The position numbers were made by a program, and so were the translations under genes. Shown in pieces: positions 1 through 9,399 of a stretch of 64,000 nucleotides of DNA. The stretch is from the NCBI GenBank assembly GCA_035538335.1, contig DATLKN010000037.1:25447-89446 (forward strand), in the 5' to 3' direction. The notes below the pieces were generated by a model. It did not search any database. It was not told the origin of the DNA and saw only the letters and a program-made list of their open reading frames with translations. This DNA comes from AP-15 sp035538335. Lineage in GTDB: Bacteria; Pseudomonadota; Alphaproteobacteria; ATCC43930; CGMCC-115725. Numbering within the stretch: position 1 is the first letter of the stretch; the number at the start of each line of letters is the position of its first letter.

Positions 1-843
1 ACGCTTCGCGCCGCCTGCGCCGTAGCGGTCATGGCCCTCGCCGGCTGCGTCACCACGACTATGCCGACGCAGTTCGACCCGCTGGGGCTCAACGGACGCG
101 ACGGCGGCGGGAAGCCGCCGGGCTATCCGGCATTGATGAAGATCGGGGTGACGGCGCGGGAGAACGGCGACCTCGCGACGGCGCTTGCCGTGCTGCGGCG
201 CGCCGCCGAGCTGGCGCAGCCGGGCGACCCGGCCCCGTATGTCGAAATCGGCGGCACGCTGCTCGACATGGGCAAGCCCAACGAGGCGATTCTCGCCTAC
301 AATTCGGCGCTGGCGCGCAACGCCCACGATTGGCCGGCGCAGCGCGGCCTCGCGATCGCCTTTCTGCATACGGCGCGTCCCGAGCTGGCGTTCGCGCCGC
401 TGGCGAAGGCGCTGGTCGACGGCCCAAAGGATCCGGGGCTGTACGTCCTGCTTGGGGTCGCCAATGACATGGCGGGCCGGCATGCGGCGGCGCAGGGGTG
501 GTACCGCGAGGGCCTCACGCTCGCGCCGGCCGATGCGGTGCTGACCGTCGATTTGGCATTGTCGCTGGCGCTGTCGGATCATCTCGTCGCGGCCGTCAAC
601 GTTCTCGGCCCGCTAGCTGACGCGCCGCAGGCGAGCGCCTCCGAGCGGCAGACGATGTCGCTGCTCTATGGCCTCGAAGGCGATCGGGTGGCGGCGGCGC
701 GGCTCGCCCGCGTCGATCTCGACGAGGCCTCGGTCGAGCACAATCTCGCCTATTTCGAAAGCCTGCGGGCCTTGTCGCCGCAGGCGCGCCACCGCGCCAT
801 CCTGTCGCTCGGCAACGGCGGCGGCCACCCCGGCGTGCTGTAA
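1..843 (+). CDS. tadD: TadD-like TPR lipoprotein, 5' end cut by the window
   Basis: The frame is open from base 1, so the true start lies upstream. The visible N-terminus is the end of a lipoprotein signal with the lipobox LAGC, so the mature protein would be lipidated and face the periplasm. Helical TPR-type repeats follow (segments around ALAVLRRAAELAQPGD, EAILAYNSALARN and AAAQGWYREGLTLAP). TadD/CpaO TPR lipoproteins are thought to help the Tad secretin assemble. The gene converges on the tadC gene of Tad locus 1, with about 33 bases between the stop codons, which supports a role in that system. A generic TPR lipoprotein is the alternative. Confidence 0.75.
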   Translation, partial: TLRAACAVAVMALAGCVTTTMPTQFDPLGLNGRDGGGKPPGYPALMKIGVTARENGDLATALAVLRRAAELAQPGDPAPYVEIGGTLLDMGKPNEAILAYNSALARNAHDWPAQRGLAIAFLHTARPELAFAPLAKALVDGPKDPGLYVLLGVANDMAGRHAAAQGWYREGLTLAPADAVLTVDLALSLALSDHLVAAVNVLGPLADAPQASASERQTMSLLYGLEGDRVAAARLARVDLDEASVEHNLAYFESLRALSPQARHRAILSLGNGGGHPGVL

Positions 844-876
844 AGCGGCCGGCCGGCGGTGCGCCCGCCGGCGCCG

Positions 877-2439
877 TCAGCGGCCCGGCGCGGCCGTGGA
901 CTTTGGCGCCGACGCGACCTCGACCGGCGCATGCGCGGCGAGCGCGAAATGTTGGCTGAAATGCGGAATGTAATAAAGGCGGACCTCGTCGCGGCCGGCA
1001 GTCGGGGTGGTCAGCAGGACCCGGGTCACAGCCGGCGGGACGGGCGTGCTGGTGCGGACAAACGCGGCCTGGTCGGTGATCGGCTTGGGCGTGCCGGCGG
1101 GCACCACGACGACCCGCTCGTCGAAGCCCGAGGCGAGGGCGCGGGCATCGACATCGACGACGATCCGCTCGCCGAGGCTGTAGCTCTTCTTCGTCGGCCG
1201 CAGCGAGGCGGCCGGCAGATTTACCGCGTCGCCGGCGGGCGAGGCCTTCGTCGACGCGCCGCCGAACGGCGCTTCCTGATCCGCCGGCAGGCCGACATCG
1301 CCGGCGCCGGCGCCGGTGTCGGCGTCCCCGGCCGGAGGCAGGGATTCGGTCGGCGAGACGCCGGTCGAGACGACGCCTCCGGTCGAGATCGTGCCGCTCT
1401 TCTCGCGCGAAGCGATGTTGCCCGTCGGCGTCTGCCGCGACTTGCCGGAGAACACGTCGATGATGCCGAGCGCGGCGGGACCCAGCAGCACGATGAAGAG
1501 CGTCGGCAGAATGAAGACGATCATCGGCACGGTCAGCAGCGCCGGCAGGCGCGCCGCCTTCTCTTCCGCCTTCGTCATCCGCTGCTGGCGGAACTCGGCC
1601 GCCAGGACGCGCAGCGAATGGGCGAGCGGCGTGCCGAATTTGGCGGTTTGCAACAGCGTGTTGACGACAGCGCGGATGGCTTCCGAACTGGTCCGGTGGT
1701 TGAGGTTGTCGAGGGCCACCCGCCGATCGGGCAGGAAGGTCAGTTCCGCGGCGGTGATCCCGAGCTCCTCGGCGAGCGCCGGCCACGTGGTCGCGAGCTC
1801 GCGGGACACCCGCACCAGGGTCGCGTCGAGGCTCAACCCCGCCTCGGCGCAGATCACCATCAGGTCGAGCCCGTCCGGCAAACCGAGCTGCAATGCCTTC
1901 GCGCGCTTGGTTGCGACATTTTTCAGATAGGTCTTCGGCGTGTAGAACCCGGCGATGATGCCGACCATTATCGCGATCAGCTGAAACCGCGGCGGGATCG
2001 GCACGAGGTGCAGCGCATAGCCGTTGAGCGCAACCGCGGCGCCGAAGAGGATCGGCAGCGTCACCTGCGCGAACAGGTAGCCGACGACCGCGTCCTGCGA
2101 GCGGATTCCCGCTCGCGTCAACATCGTTCGCGCCTGCTCGGCATGCTGCGACCGCAATAGGTTGAGCCGCGTCACCGCCTGCCGCATCAACCCGACCGGG
2201 CTGCCGCCGCCTTGCCGTCGCCGCGGCGCCGCCAGCGCGGCTCGGCGCAGGCCTTCCTTGCGTTCCACGATATGCGAGAAGCGCCGCTCGAAGGCGCCCT
2301 GACCGCGCAGCGCGTGCCACACCGCCATCATGGTCAACAGCGCCGCCAAGCCCGCCAGGGCGGCGATCAGGTCGCTCAAATGGACGCCCGGCGGCAGCCA
2401 ATCGGCGATGTGGAAATCCTGGACGCGTGTGCTGTTCAT
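877..2439 (-). CDS. tadC: TadC inner-membrane platform protein with a long C-terminal extension
   Basis: Type II secretion F-domain protein (520 aa), one half of the TadB/TadC platform of the Tad pilus. The ATG at 2439 overlaps the tadB stop as ATGA, which fixes the start. An N-terminal membrane helix lies near residues 20-40, a second pair near 105-160, then the cytoplasmic F domain (CAEAGLSLDATLVRVSREL) and a last hydrophobic segment (LLTVPMIVFILPTLFIVLLG) near residue 310. Canonical TadC ends about there, whereas this one runs on for roughly 190 residues: a Ser/Thr/Gly-rich linker, then a beta-rich stretch with KSYSLGERIVVDVDA and DEVRLYYIPHF. From family topology I infer that the extension is periplasmic. 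Confidence 0.9.
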   Translation of the reverse strand: MNSTRVQDFHIADWLPPGVHLSDLIAALAGLAALLTMMAVWHALRGQGAFERRFSHIVERKEGLRRAALAAPRRRQGGGSPVGLMRQAVTRLNLLRSQHAEQARTMLTRAGIRSQDAVVGYLFAQVTLPILFGAAVALNGYALHLVPIPPRFQLIAIMVGIIAGFYTPKTYLKNVATKRAKALQLGLPDGLDLMVICAEAGLSLDATLVRVSRELATTWPALAEELGITAAELTFLPDRRVALDNLNHRTSSEAIRAVVNTLLQTAKFGTPLAHSLRVLAAEFRQQRMTKAEEKAARLPALLTVPMIVFILPTLFIVLLGPAALGIIDVFSGKSRQTPTGNIASREKSGTISTGGVVSTGVSPTESLPPAGDADTGAGAGDVGLPADQEAPFGGASTKASPAGDAVNLPAASLRPTKKSYSLGERIVVDVDARALASGFDERVVVVPAGTPKPITDQAAFVRTSTPVPPAVTRVLLTTPTAGRDEVRLYYIPHFSQHFALAAHAPVEVASAPKSTAAPGR

Positions 2440-3434
2440 ATCTCGAAATGCGCCATTCTGGTCATGATGAAGATGCCGCTTCCCAGCATCGCGAGCGCGA
2501 CGATGTCGAGGAAGATGCCGCGGATGTCGGTGTACATCGGCGCCAGGTAATTGGGAGACGTCATCATCAATAGCGCGATGACGACGATCGGCAGGCCGCC
2601 GAGGATCATCGTCGTGGCGCGCGTCTCGCTCGCCATGGCGCGCACCTTGGCGCGCATCTGCCGCCGTTTGCGCAGCACGTCGCCGAGGTTGGTCAGGGTC
2701 TCGCCGAGATTGCCGCCGGTCTCGCGCTGGACGCTGAGGGCGATCACGAAAAACCGGAACTCCGGCACGTCGATGCGTTTGGCGGTGTCCCACAGCAGCT
2801 TTTCGAGATCGCGCCCCATGCGCATGCCGCCCTCGATCTGGCGCAGCTCGGCGCCGACCGGCCCTGGGATCTCATGGCCGGCATTGATGATGGCCTCGCT
2901 GATCGGCAAGCCCGAGCGCAGGGCCCGCACCATCAAGTCGATCGCCTCCGGGAAGAGCGCGATGAAGCCGTTGATGCGGCGCTTGCCGAGATAGCCGATC
3001 GCCATGTGCGGCAGCAAAACCGCAACAAAAAGGCCGACGAGAAAAGAGGCCGGCAGCGTGATCGGCGACAGCACAGCCACCGTAATCGTGACCATCGCAC
3101 CGATTACCAGCATGGCGATCGAGTATTGGCCGATGCTGATCGACATTCCAGTCCGCGCGAGCCGGGTGCCGAGGGCGTCCTTGCGGGGCAGCCAGCGCCG
3201 CGCGATGCGATCGATGCCCGGCGTCGCGCTTTCCCGCTTCGACAGCGAGCGGGCGGCGACGGCGCTCGCGGTGACGATGCCGCGCGCCTGGTCGCGCACC
3301 GTGTGTAGGCGCCGGTTCAAGCGCCGGTGGCCGAGCCCGTCGCTGAGCGCCAGGGCGATGAGGCCGAAAGCGAGCCCGATGCCGAGGCCGCACAGGAGGG
3401 CGATGCTGGTCGCCTGATCGAGGAAGGCAGACAT
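2436..3434 (-). CDS. tadB: TadB inner-membrane platform protein
   Basis: Type II secretion F-domain membrane protein of 332 aa, partner of TadC in the Tad pilus platform. There is an N-terminal helix (residues about 8-30), a hydrophobic pair near 105-150, the conserved LPISEAIINAGHEIPGPVG and QRETGGNLGETLTNL segments of the F domain, and two C-terminal helices. The start is an ATG four bases downstream of the cpaF stop, and the stop overlaps tadC by 4 bp, so the two are probably translationally coupled. No anomalies seen. Confidence 0.92.
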   Translation of the reverse strand: MSAFLDQATSIALLCGLGIGLAFGLIALALSDGLGHRRLNRRLHTVRDQARGIVTASAVAARSLSKRESATPGIDRIARRWLPRKDALGTRLARTGMSISIGQYSIAMLVIGAMVTITVAVLSPITLPASFLVGLFVAVLLPHMAIGYLGKRRINGFIALFPEAIDLMVRALRSGLPISEAIINAGHEIPGPVGAELRQIEGGMRMGRDLEKLLWDTAKRIDVPEFRFFVIALSVQRETGGNLGETLTNLGDVLRKRRQMRAKVRAMASETRATTMILGGLPIVVIALLMMTSPNYLAPMYTDIRGIFLDIVALAMLGSGIFIMTRMAHFEI

Positions 3435-3437
3435 GGC

Positions 3438-5198
3438 TCAGATGACCTCGATGAGCGCCTTTTCGAGACCGAAATATTCGGCGCGCGGCAGAAAGTTGGG
3501 ACGTACCCCGCTCGAGACGAATTTCCCCTGCAACTTGCCGTCTACGCCTTCCCCTTGGAACTGGAAGGTGAAGAGGTCTTGGGTGGTGATCACGTCGCCC
3601 TCCATGCCGACCACTTCCATGATGTTGATGACGCGGCGCACGCCGTCGCGCATGCGGTTGACCTGCACGATCAGGTGGACGGCGGCGGCGATCTGCGTGC
3701 GCACCGCCCGCGAGGGCAGGTTGATGCCGGTCATGCCGACCATGTTCTCGAGCCGGGTCAGCGCCTCGCGCGGCCGGTTAGCATGAATCGTCGACATCGA
3801 GCCGTCATGGCCGGTGTTCATCGCCTGCAGCACGTCGAGCGCTTCGGCGCCGCGAATCTCGCCGAGGATGATGCGGTCGGGCCGCATGCGCAGCGCATTG
3901 CGCAACAAATCGCGCATCGTGATCTCGCCGCTGCCCTCGAGGTTCGGCGGCCGGGTTTCGAGGCGCACGACGTGCGGCTGCTGCAATTGCAGCTCGGCCG
4001 CGTCCTCGATCGTCACCGTGCGCTCGGCCGGGTCGATCAGCCGCGACAGCGCGTTGAGCAGCGTCGTCTTGCCCGAGCCGGTGCCGCCCGAGATCAGGAT
4101 GTTGAGCCGGCAGCGGGCGGCGATCTTCAACAGCGTTGCCATCTGCGCCGAGATATTCTGCTGCTGCGCCATGATGTCGAGCGTGATCGACTTCTTGGAG
4201 AATTTGCGGATCGAGATCGACGGACCGTCGATCGCGAGCGGCGGGATGATGACGTTGACGCGGCTGCCGTCCTGCAGCCGCGCGTCGCAGAGCGGCGTTG
4301 ATTCGTCGATGCGGCGGCCGATCCGGGTGACGATCTTGGTGACGACGTTCATTACGTGCTGATCGTCGCGAAACTGCACGTCGCTCAGCTCGAGCTTGCC
4401 GCGCCGCTCGACATAGACTTGCTTGGCGCCATTGACCATGATGTCGGTGACGGTCTCGTCGGCGAGCAGCGGCTCGAGCGGCCCCAGCCCGAGCATGTCG
4501 GCGATCAGCGAGTCGACGAGCGCGCGCTGCTCGATGAAGTTGAGCTGGATCTTGGCTTCGGCGAGCAGCTCCCTGACCCAGTTGCCGAGCTGCGCCTCGA
4601 AGGCGGCGCGCGGCATCTCGGCCGCGGCGGCAACGTCCATGTGTTCGAGGACGAGCGGTTGGATCTGCGCCTTGGCGGCATCGACCGCGGCATGGTTGGC
4701 GAGCCGGCGCACGCCGGCGCCGTCGGCCGCGGCGTCGCCGCCCGGCTTGACAAGGCTCTGCACGCGCAGCGCCTGGATGATGGCGGTGACGAGGTCGCGC
4801 CGTTCGAGCCCGTCCAGTTCGAATTCTTGCCTCTTGCAATAAGCATCGACGGCGCCGTCCACGAGCTTGGCGAGCTCTTCCCGGGAGAGCGGCACGGCGC
4901 GTGCCGTCGTCGCTGCGGCGAGTTCGGCGACCAGCTGCTCGCGTGCCGCCGCGATTTGGTCCTGCGCCGGAGCCGATGACTTCGGCGGCGCCGGCTTGGC
5001 CGCCGCCGGTTTGGCGACGACCGGCTCGACCGCGATCGGATGGGCGGCGGGCTCGGCGTCGGCAGGCGCGACAGCCGGCGCCGGTACTGCGGCGGCGGAC
5101 GGCACGACCGACTCGGGGCGCACCCGCCGCTGCGACAACACGGCGATGCGCGCCTCGAGGCTCGCCTCGCCGTTCGGGCGCTTGAACAGGCCTACCAT
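3438..5198 (-). CDS. cpaF: CpaF/TadA secretion ATPase (locus 1)
   Basis: Hexameric cytoplasmic ATPase that powers Flp pilus assembly, 586 aa. The first 130 residues are Ala/Pro-rich and poorly conserved. The type II/IV secretion ATPase core follows, with Walker A SGGTGSGKTTLLNAL near residue 370, the Asp box around EDAAELQLQQPHVVRLETRP, Walker B RIILGEIRGAEALD near 440 and the His box TGHDGSMSTIHAN. The ATG at 5198 lies inside the 3' end of cpaE (7 bp overlap). A second, shorter CpaF paralogue is at 16466. The longer N-terminus is the main difference between the two copies. Confidence 0.95.
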   Translation of the reverse strand: MVGLFKRPNGEASLEARIAVLSQRRVRPESVVPSAAAVPAPAVAPADAEPAAHPIAVEPVVAKPAAAKPAPPKSSAPAQDQIAAAREQLVAELAAATTARAVPLSREELAKLVDGAVDAYCKRQEFELDGLERRDLVTAIIQALRVQSLVKPGGDAAADGAGVRRLANHAAVDAAKAQIQPLVLEHMDVAAAAEMPRAAFEAQLGNWVRELLAEAKIQLNFIEQRALVDSLIADMLGLGPLEPLLADETVTDIMVNGAKQVYVERRGKLELSDVQFRDDQHVMNVVTKIVTRIGRRIDESTPLCDARLQDGSRVNVIIPPLAIDGPSISIRKFSKKSITLDIMAQQQNISAQMATLLKIAARCRLNILISGGTGSGKTTLLNALSRLIDPAERTVTIEDAAELQLQQPHVVRLETRPPNLEGSGEITMRDLLRNALRMRPDRIILGEIRGAEALDVLQAMNTGHDGSMSTIHANRPREALTRLENMVGMTGINLPSRAVRTQIAAAVHLIVQVNRMRDGVRRVINIMEVVGMEGDVITTQDLFTFQFQGEGVDGKLQGKFVSSGVRPNFLPRAEYFGLEKALIEVI

Positions 5199-6400
5199 AG
5201 CGATTTCAGCGCGAACAGACGCCGTTTCGGGGTGCCTTCGATCGGTCCGGTGAGTATCGTGATGAGCTGCCGCAGGTCGCGCAGCATCGGGCTGCGCGGC
5301 GCCGACACCGGCAGCGGCTGGCCGGCGTTGGTGGCGCTGCCGACGGATTTCGGGTCATAGGAAAAGCTCGCATCGAGCGGCTTGCCGATGCCCTTTTCGA
5401 ATTCCGCCTTGCCGATCAGCGCGCGCTCGCCGGGGGCGCCGGCTTCGGCCAGGATGATGCGCGCCTGCGGCGCCTGCTCGCGCAGTACGGTTTGCAGCCG
5501 GATCGTGTCGCGCAGGCCGGGCAGGCTGCGCTCGCAGACGATGACGGTGCGGCTCGCCGTTGCCAGCACGGTGCGTTGGATCGGGCTCGCGCCGCGCGGC
5601 AGATCGACCACGACCCAGGCGAATTTGCGGCGCAGCTCGTGGAACAGGAGGTCGATCGCGCCGGGGTCGACAGTGAGCGGCTCGCTGGCCGAAGCCTCGG
5701 CCGCAAGCACGCGCAGGCGGTCGGTGACTTTGACCATGGCGCCATCGATGAACAGGCTGTCGATGCGCGAGGGCTGGCCGAGCGCCTCGCACAATCCGCC
5801 GCCCGGGTCGGTGTCGAGCTTAAGCGCCACCGTCCCGAAGTGCAGATCGAGATCGACGAGGGCAGTCGTCGCCTGCCGTTCCTCGGCCAGCAGCCAGGCG
5901 CAGGAAACGGCGGCGGTGGTGGTGCCGACGCCGCCGCGGCTGCCGAGAAAGACGATGACCTGGCCAAGCCCGCCCTCCGCGTCGTTGGCGGATTCGTTGG
6001 CCGGCCTGGCGAGCGCGTTGGCAAAGGTCTCGCGGCTCGCCGGCTTGACGATGTAGTCGCTGGCTCCGGCCGAGATCAGATCGCGGAACAGGGTCACATC
6101 GTTGAGGGTGCCGAGCACCACCAGCTTGACGTCGCGGCCGCCGACCGCCCGCGCCGCGCTGACCTCGGCGATCGGCGCCGCAGCGTCGGAGATGTCGAGC
6201 ACCAGCAGGCGCGGCGCCAGCCCGGCATGGATGCGCCGCATCGCGGCGTCAAGCGTGCCCTCGACGATCAACTCGTCGCTCAGCTGCTGCTCCCTGATGA
6301 CGCTCTGCACGCGCTCGAGGGTCGCCTCGTCCTGCAGGATTGCGAGGACGCCGGCGCGCTCCGGGCGCGATGCGGCGGCGTCTTTACGAAGCGCGCTCAT
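5192..6400 (-). CDS. cpaE: CpaE/TadZ pilus localisation ATPase (locus 1)
   Basis: Receiver-like N-terminal domain (residues about 15-125, with LLVLDISD and GASDYIVKPAS) joined to a ParA/MinD-type P-loop domain. The deviant Walker A is GSRGGVGTTTAAV near residue 150, with Thr where MinD proteins have the signature Lys, and ALVDLDLHFGTVA follows. TadZ/CpaE proteins place the Tad apparatus in the cell. The ATG at 6400 overlaps the cpaD stop as ATGA. The open frame continues upstream to an earlier in-frame start, but that stretch lies antisense-like inside cpaD and is not needed. Confidence 0.92.
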   Translation of the reverse strand: MSALRKDAAASRPERAGVLAILQDEATLERVQSVIREQQLSDELIVEGTLDAAMRRIHAGLAPRLLVLDISDAAAPIAEVSAARAVGGRDVKLVVLGTLNDVTLFRDLISAGASDYIVKPASRETFANALARPANESANDAEGGLGQVIVFLGSRGGVGTTTAAVSCAWLLAEERQATTALVDLDLHFGTVALKLDTDPGGGLCEALGQPSRIDSLFIDGAMVKVTDRLRVLAAEASASEPLTVDPGAIDLLFHELRRKFAWVVVDLPRGASPIQRTVLATASRTVIVCERSLPGLRDTIRLQTVLREQAPQARIILAEAGAPGERALIGKAEFEKGIGKPLDASFSYDPKSVGSATNAGQPLPVSAPRSPMLRDLRQLITILTGPIEGTPKRRLFALKSLW

Positions 6401-7074
6401 TGCTGGTTCCCTCCGCCGCCGGAACCGCCGCCGCCCGAAGGCGTCGCCGTGAACGGCGTCGCCCCGCCCGTGGACGGCAGCACGACCTTGTCGGCGAGAT
6501 AGCGGTTTTCGGCGTTGACCGCCGGCCTGGCGAGGGCGGGGCCGACCGGGCGTCCGCTGACGAGATCGCCCGGGCTCGCCACCATCAAGCCGAGATTGCT
6601 CGCGGTAGCGCAGCCGAAATTGCTCGACGGCTCGTTCGTGAAATCGGCGTAGGGCTGCTGGCTCCAGTTCGGGCACGCCGGCAGCGTCACGAGGTAGCGC
6701 TCGACGATGACCGTCGCGTGATTGGCCGGAACGGCGAAAAGCGGATGCCGCGCGGCGACGATGTCATAGCGCAGCAGCTCGCGCTGCAGCGCCGCTTCGC
6801 GCAAGCCGGCCAGGCGCGGTCCGCCGGCGGCGGCGATCGCGATGCGGTCCGAGGGCCGCAGATGCCCATCGAGGGCGAACTGCCGCAGCCTGGCGCTCTC
6901 GCCCGGCGCCAGTCGGGCCGTGCCGGCGATGAACCGAACCTCGTATTGCTGGCCGGCGCTGTCGAGTTTGACGGCGGCGGGGGCCTCGGTCTTCGTGTAC
7001 TCGGCGACCCCGGACCGACAGGCGCTGAGGGCGAGCAGCAGCGGGATCGCTGCGCGGTAAAGGCGGATGTTCAT
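6397..7074 (-). CDS. cpaD: CpaD family pilus lipoprotein
   Basis: Lipoprotein of the Tad outer-membrane complex, 225 aa. The signal peptide ends in the lipobox LSAC (MNIRLYRAAIPLLLALSAC). The family signature is clear: CPNWSQQPYADF, then SSNFGCATASNLGLMVASP and DLVSGRPVGP. I chose the ATG at 7074 because it is preceded by a GGAGCGAG-type ribosome site and starts directly at the signal peptide. A TTG at 7098 is possible but would add eight charged residues. The C-terminus is a Gly/Ser-rich tail. Confidence 0.9.
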   Translation of the reverse strand: MNIRLYRAAIPLLLALSACRSGVAEYTKTEAPAAVKLDSAGQQYEVRFIAGTARLAPGESARLRQFALDGHLRPSDRIAIAAAGGPRLAGLREAALQRELLRYDIVAARHPLFAVPANHATVIVERYLVTLPACPNWSQQPYADFTNEPSSNFGCATASNLGLMVASPGDLVSGRPVGPALARPAVNAENRYLADKVVLPSTGGATPFTATPSGGGGSGGGGNQQ

Positions 7075-7094
7075 GATCTCGCTCCGTCCTCGGT

Positions 7095-8492
7095 TCAATT
7101 GAGCCGGAAACCCGCCGGTCCGATCAGGCCCTGACCGCCGGCCCCGAGCGGGCCGCGCGCAGGCGCCGGCAGGCTTTGTCGATTGGTCGCGCCGGTGAGA
7201 ATGCGCTGCATGTCGTGCGGCGGCACGAAGCCGTCCAAGGGCGAGGCGGCCGCGGTGCGCACCGGGTTGACGAGGTAGGGGGTGACGATAATCACCAGCT
7301 CGCTCTCGTCGCGCTGAAAGCGATCGGAGCGGAACAGCGCGCCGAGGACCGGAATGTCGCCGAGCCCCGGTACCTTGGAGATGTCCTGCGTCGAGGTGTG
7401 CTGCAGCAGGCCCGCGAGGGCGAAGCTCTCGCCGCTGCCGAGCTCTACGGTCGTCTGGGCGCGGCGCACCGTCAGCGCCGGGATCGTGACGCTCGAGGTG
7501 CCGCTGAGCGGCAGCGAGACCGCGCCATTCGTCGACAGCTGGCTGACCTCCGGTTCGATCTTGAGATTGAGGTGCGTCGCGTCGATGATCGTCGGCGTGA
7601 AGGCCAGGCTGACGCCGAAGGTCTTGAACTCGACGGTGATCGTCGGCGTGCCGTTGCTCGTCGAACCGGCGATCGGCACCGGAAATTCGCCGCCCGCGAG
7701 GAAGCTCGCCTTCTGGCCGTTCATCGCGGTCAGGTTCGGCTCCGCCAGGGTGGTGATGAAGCCTTCCTGGGTCAGCGCATCGAGCTCGGCGGAGACCGAT
7801 TGGCCGCTGAGCCGGCCGATTTGGGCGAAATTCTGCGCCTCGCTGCCGATCGTCGTCGGGTTGGCGGTCAGAAAGCTCAGCGTCGAGCCGAACTTGCGCC
7901 AGTTGACGCCGAGCTCCTTCAGCACCGAGCGGTCGACCTCGTCGATGCGCACCCGCAAGTTGATCTGATTGGGGGTGGCGATGACGAGATGGTTGATGAC
8001 GCGCGCGCCCTTGGCGTCGCCGAGGATCGAGAGGGCGAGCGTGCGCGCCTTCTGGGCGGCGGCCGCGCTCGTGGCGGTGCCGCTCAAGACGACGTTGCCG
8101 GCGACCGAGGAGACGCTGATCCGCTGGTCCGCCATCAGCGCCGCCAGCGATTGCCGCACCGCGCTCAGATCGGGTTCGACATCGACCGGCGAGCGCAGCA
8201 GCACCTTGTCGTTGGCGTCGACCGCATAGATGACGGTCTGACCCGGGTGCTTCGCGCTCAGATAAATGAGCAAGGGCGATTTTACTTGCACATCGGCAAT
8301 GTCGGGGTTGGCGACGAATACCGTGCTCGCCGGCCGCGGCAGGCGAATCAGCGTACCCTTGCCGGTCTCCAGCGCGATCGGCGCGCCGCTCGCGGGGATC
8401 TGACTCGCCCCGCCGGTAAGCTCAGGTTGCGCCGCCATGCTGGTAACGCTCAAGAAAAGCATCGGCGCCGCAAGAATTGACAGCCATCGCAT
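7095..8492 (-). CDS. cpaC: CpaC/RcpA outer-membrane secretin
   Basis: Secretin forming the outer-membrane channel of the Tad pilus, 465 aa. A cleavable signal peptide (MRWLSILAAPMLFLSVTSMAA) is followed by the pilus-formation N-terminal domain (GKGTLIRLPRPASTVFVANP), a BON-like domain (SSVAGNVVLSGTATSAAAAQ) and the C-terminal secretin domain (LGVNWRKFGSTL, FLAGGEFPVPI, VELGSGESFALAGLLQ, VPGLGDIPVLGALFRSDRF). The ATG at 8492 overlaps the cpaB stop as TGATG. It is the only secretin gene visible in either Tad locus, so locus 2 may depend on it. Confidence 0.94.
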   Translation of the reverse strand: MRWLSILAAPMLFLSVTSMAAQPELTGGASQIPASGAPIALETGKGTLIRLPRPASTVFVANPDIADVQVKSPLLIYLSAKHPGQTVIYAVDANDKVLLRSPVDVEPDLSAVRQSLAALMADQRISVSSVAGNVVLSGTATSAAAAQKARTLALSILGDAKGARVINHLVIATPNQINLRVRIDEVDRSVLKELGVNWRKFGSTLSFLTANPTTIGSEAQNFAQIGRLSGQSVSAELDALTQEGFITTLAEPNLTAMNGQKASFLAGGEFPVPIAGSTSNGTPTITVEFKTFGVSLAFTPTIIDATHLNLKIEPEVSQLSTNGAVSLPLSGTSSVTIPALTVRRAQTTVELGSGESFALAGLLQHTSTQDISKVPGLGDIPVLGALFRSDRFQRDESELVIIVTPYLVNPVRTAAASPLDGFVPPHDMQRILTGATNRQSLPAPARGPLGAGGQGLIGPAGFRLN

Positions 8493-9388
8493 CACAGACC
8501 TCGAGATGCAGGTTGCGATCTCACAGGTTGCGCGCTCTGTTGTCCCCCACGCAAGATGGTGACGATGCCGTCGTCAGAATTACCTTTAGAAGACAAAGGC
8601 TTAGAGATAAGCGGGCTGATCTCGCTGTCGAGCGTATATGTGACTTGCCGGTTGCCGCCGGTGGAATCGGCGAGTTGCTGATCGCCCGGATTGACAAGGC
8701 TTCTGAGGCTCAGGGACAAATTTCCCATCTGGCTCGCGACTGCGATAATTTCGCTCTGCTTGGGCGTCACTTCGAGGGTCGCGGTATGGGCGACGGTCGC
8801 TTCTCCGTCTTTGCTGACGAGCTTCTGGTCGATCGCGATCACCCGCACGTCGCTCAGCACCGTCTCCGCCGCCTTGTGCACGATCGGGTGGCCGTGGCCG
8901 TTCTTGAGGCGCACCGGATAGGTGATCAGCAGATCGACCCGGTCGCCGGGAAAGACGAAGCCCGATATCCCCGAGGTCACCGTGATCGGCACCGACACGG
9001 CGCGCATCCCGGGACGCAGCACGGCGGCGAGAAAGCCGCGGTTGCCGGGGGCGACGATCTTCGCCTCGGTGACCGGCTCGCCGGGAGCCATCGGCGTGCG
9101 CGCGACCCAGCCGGCGAATGCCCCGATCGGACGGGTGCCGGCCAGGATATAGGCTCGGTCAAGCGTACCGTTCGGCCAGACCTGCCAGGAAAGGTCCCGC
9201 GGCTTCAATATCTGGCCGCGCGCCAGCGGCTTGCGGGCGACCAGCACGGATTTGGCCGGGGCCTGCTTGGGCACGGCAATGGCGGCCGCCTTGGCCGCCT
9301 GCTCGGCGAGCCAGCCGCGGGCGATCAACGTGGTGCCGCCGGCGAGCGCCAGAGCGACGGTGAAGAGGATGAGGCTGCGAGGGCGCAT
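8492..9388 (-). CDS. cpaB: CpaB/RcpC pilus assembly protein (locus 1)
   Basis: Periplasmic Tad component of 298 aa, anchored by an N-terminal helix (RSLILFTVALALAGGTTLIA). A SAF domain follows (SVLVARKPLARGQILKPRDL), then the CpaB/RcpC domain (VSVPITVTSGISGFVFPGDRVDLL). RcpC-type proteins stabilise the secretin. The ATG at 9388 starts directly before the membrane anchor, and the longer open frame above it reads antisense-like into cpaA. It lies 11 bp after cpaA. Confidence 0.92.
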   Translation of the reverse strand: MRPRSLILFTVALALAGGTTLIARGWLAEQAAKAAAIAVPKQAPAKSVLVARKPLARGQILKPRDLSWQVWPNGTLDRAYILAGTRPIGAFAGWVARTPMAPGEPVTEAKIVAPGNRGFLAAVLRPGMRAVSVPITVTSGISGFVFPGDRVDLLITYPVRLKNGHGHPIVHKAAETVLSDVRVIAIDQKLVSKDGEATVAHTATLEVTPKQSEIIAVASQMGNLSLSLRSLVNPGDQQLADSTGGNRQVTYTLDSEISPLISKPLSSKGNSDDGIVTILRGGQQSAQPVRSQPASRGL

Positions 9389-9399
9389 CGGGGGGTCCG

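Noticed and set aside
596..2401. Very long open frames antisense or out of frame to the tad genes (601 aa on minus, 433 aa on plus at 859-2160)
   Set aside because: They are dominated by Arg, Ala, Gly and Pro, the usual by-product of GC-rich codons read in the wrong frame, and they overlap well-supported tadC/tadB.
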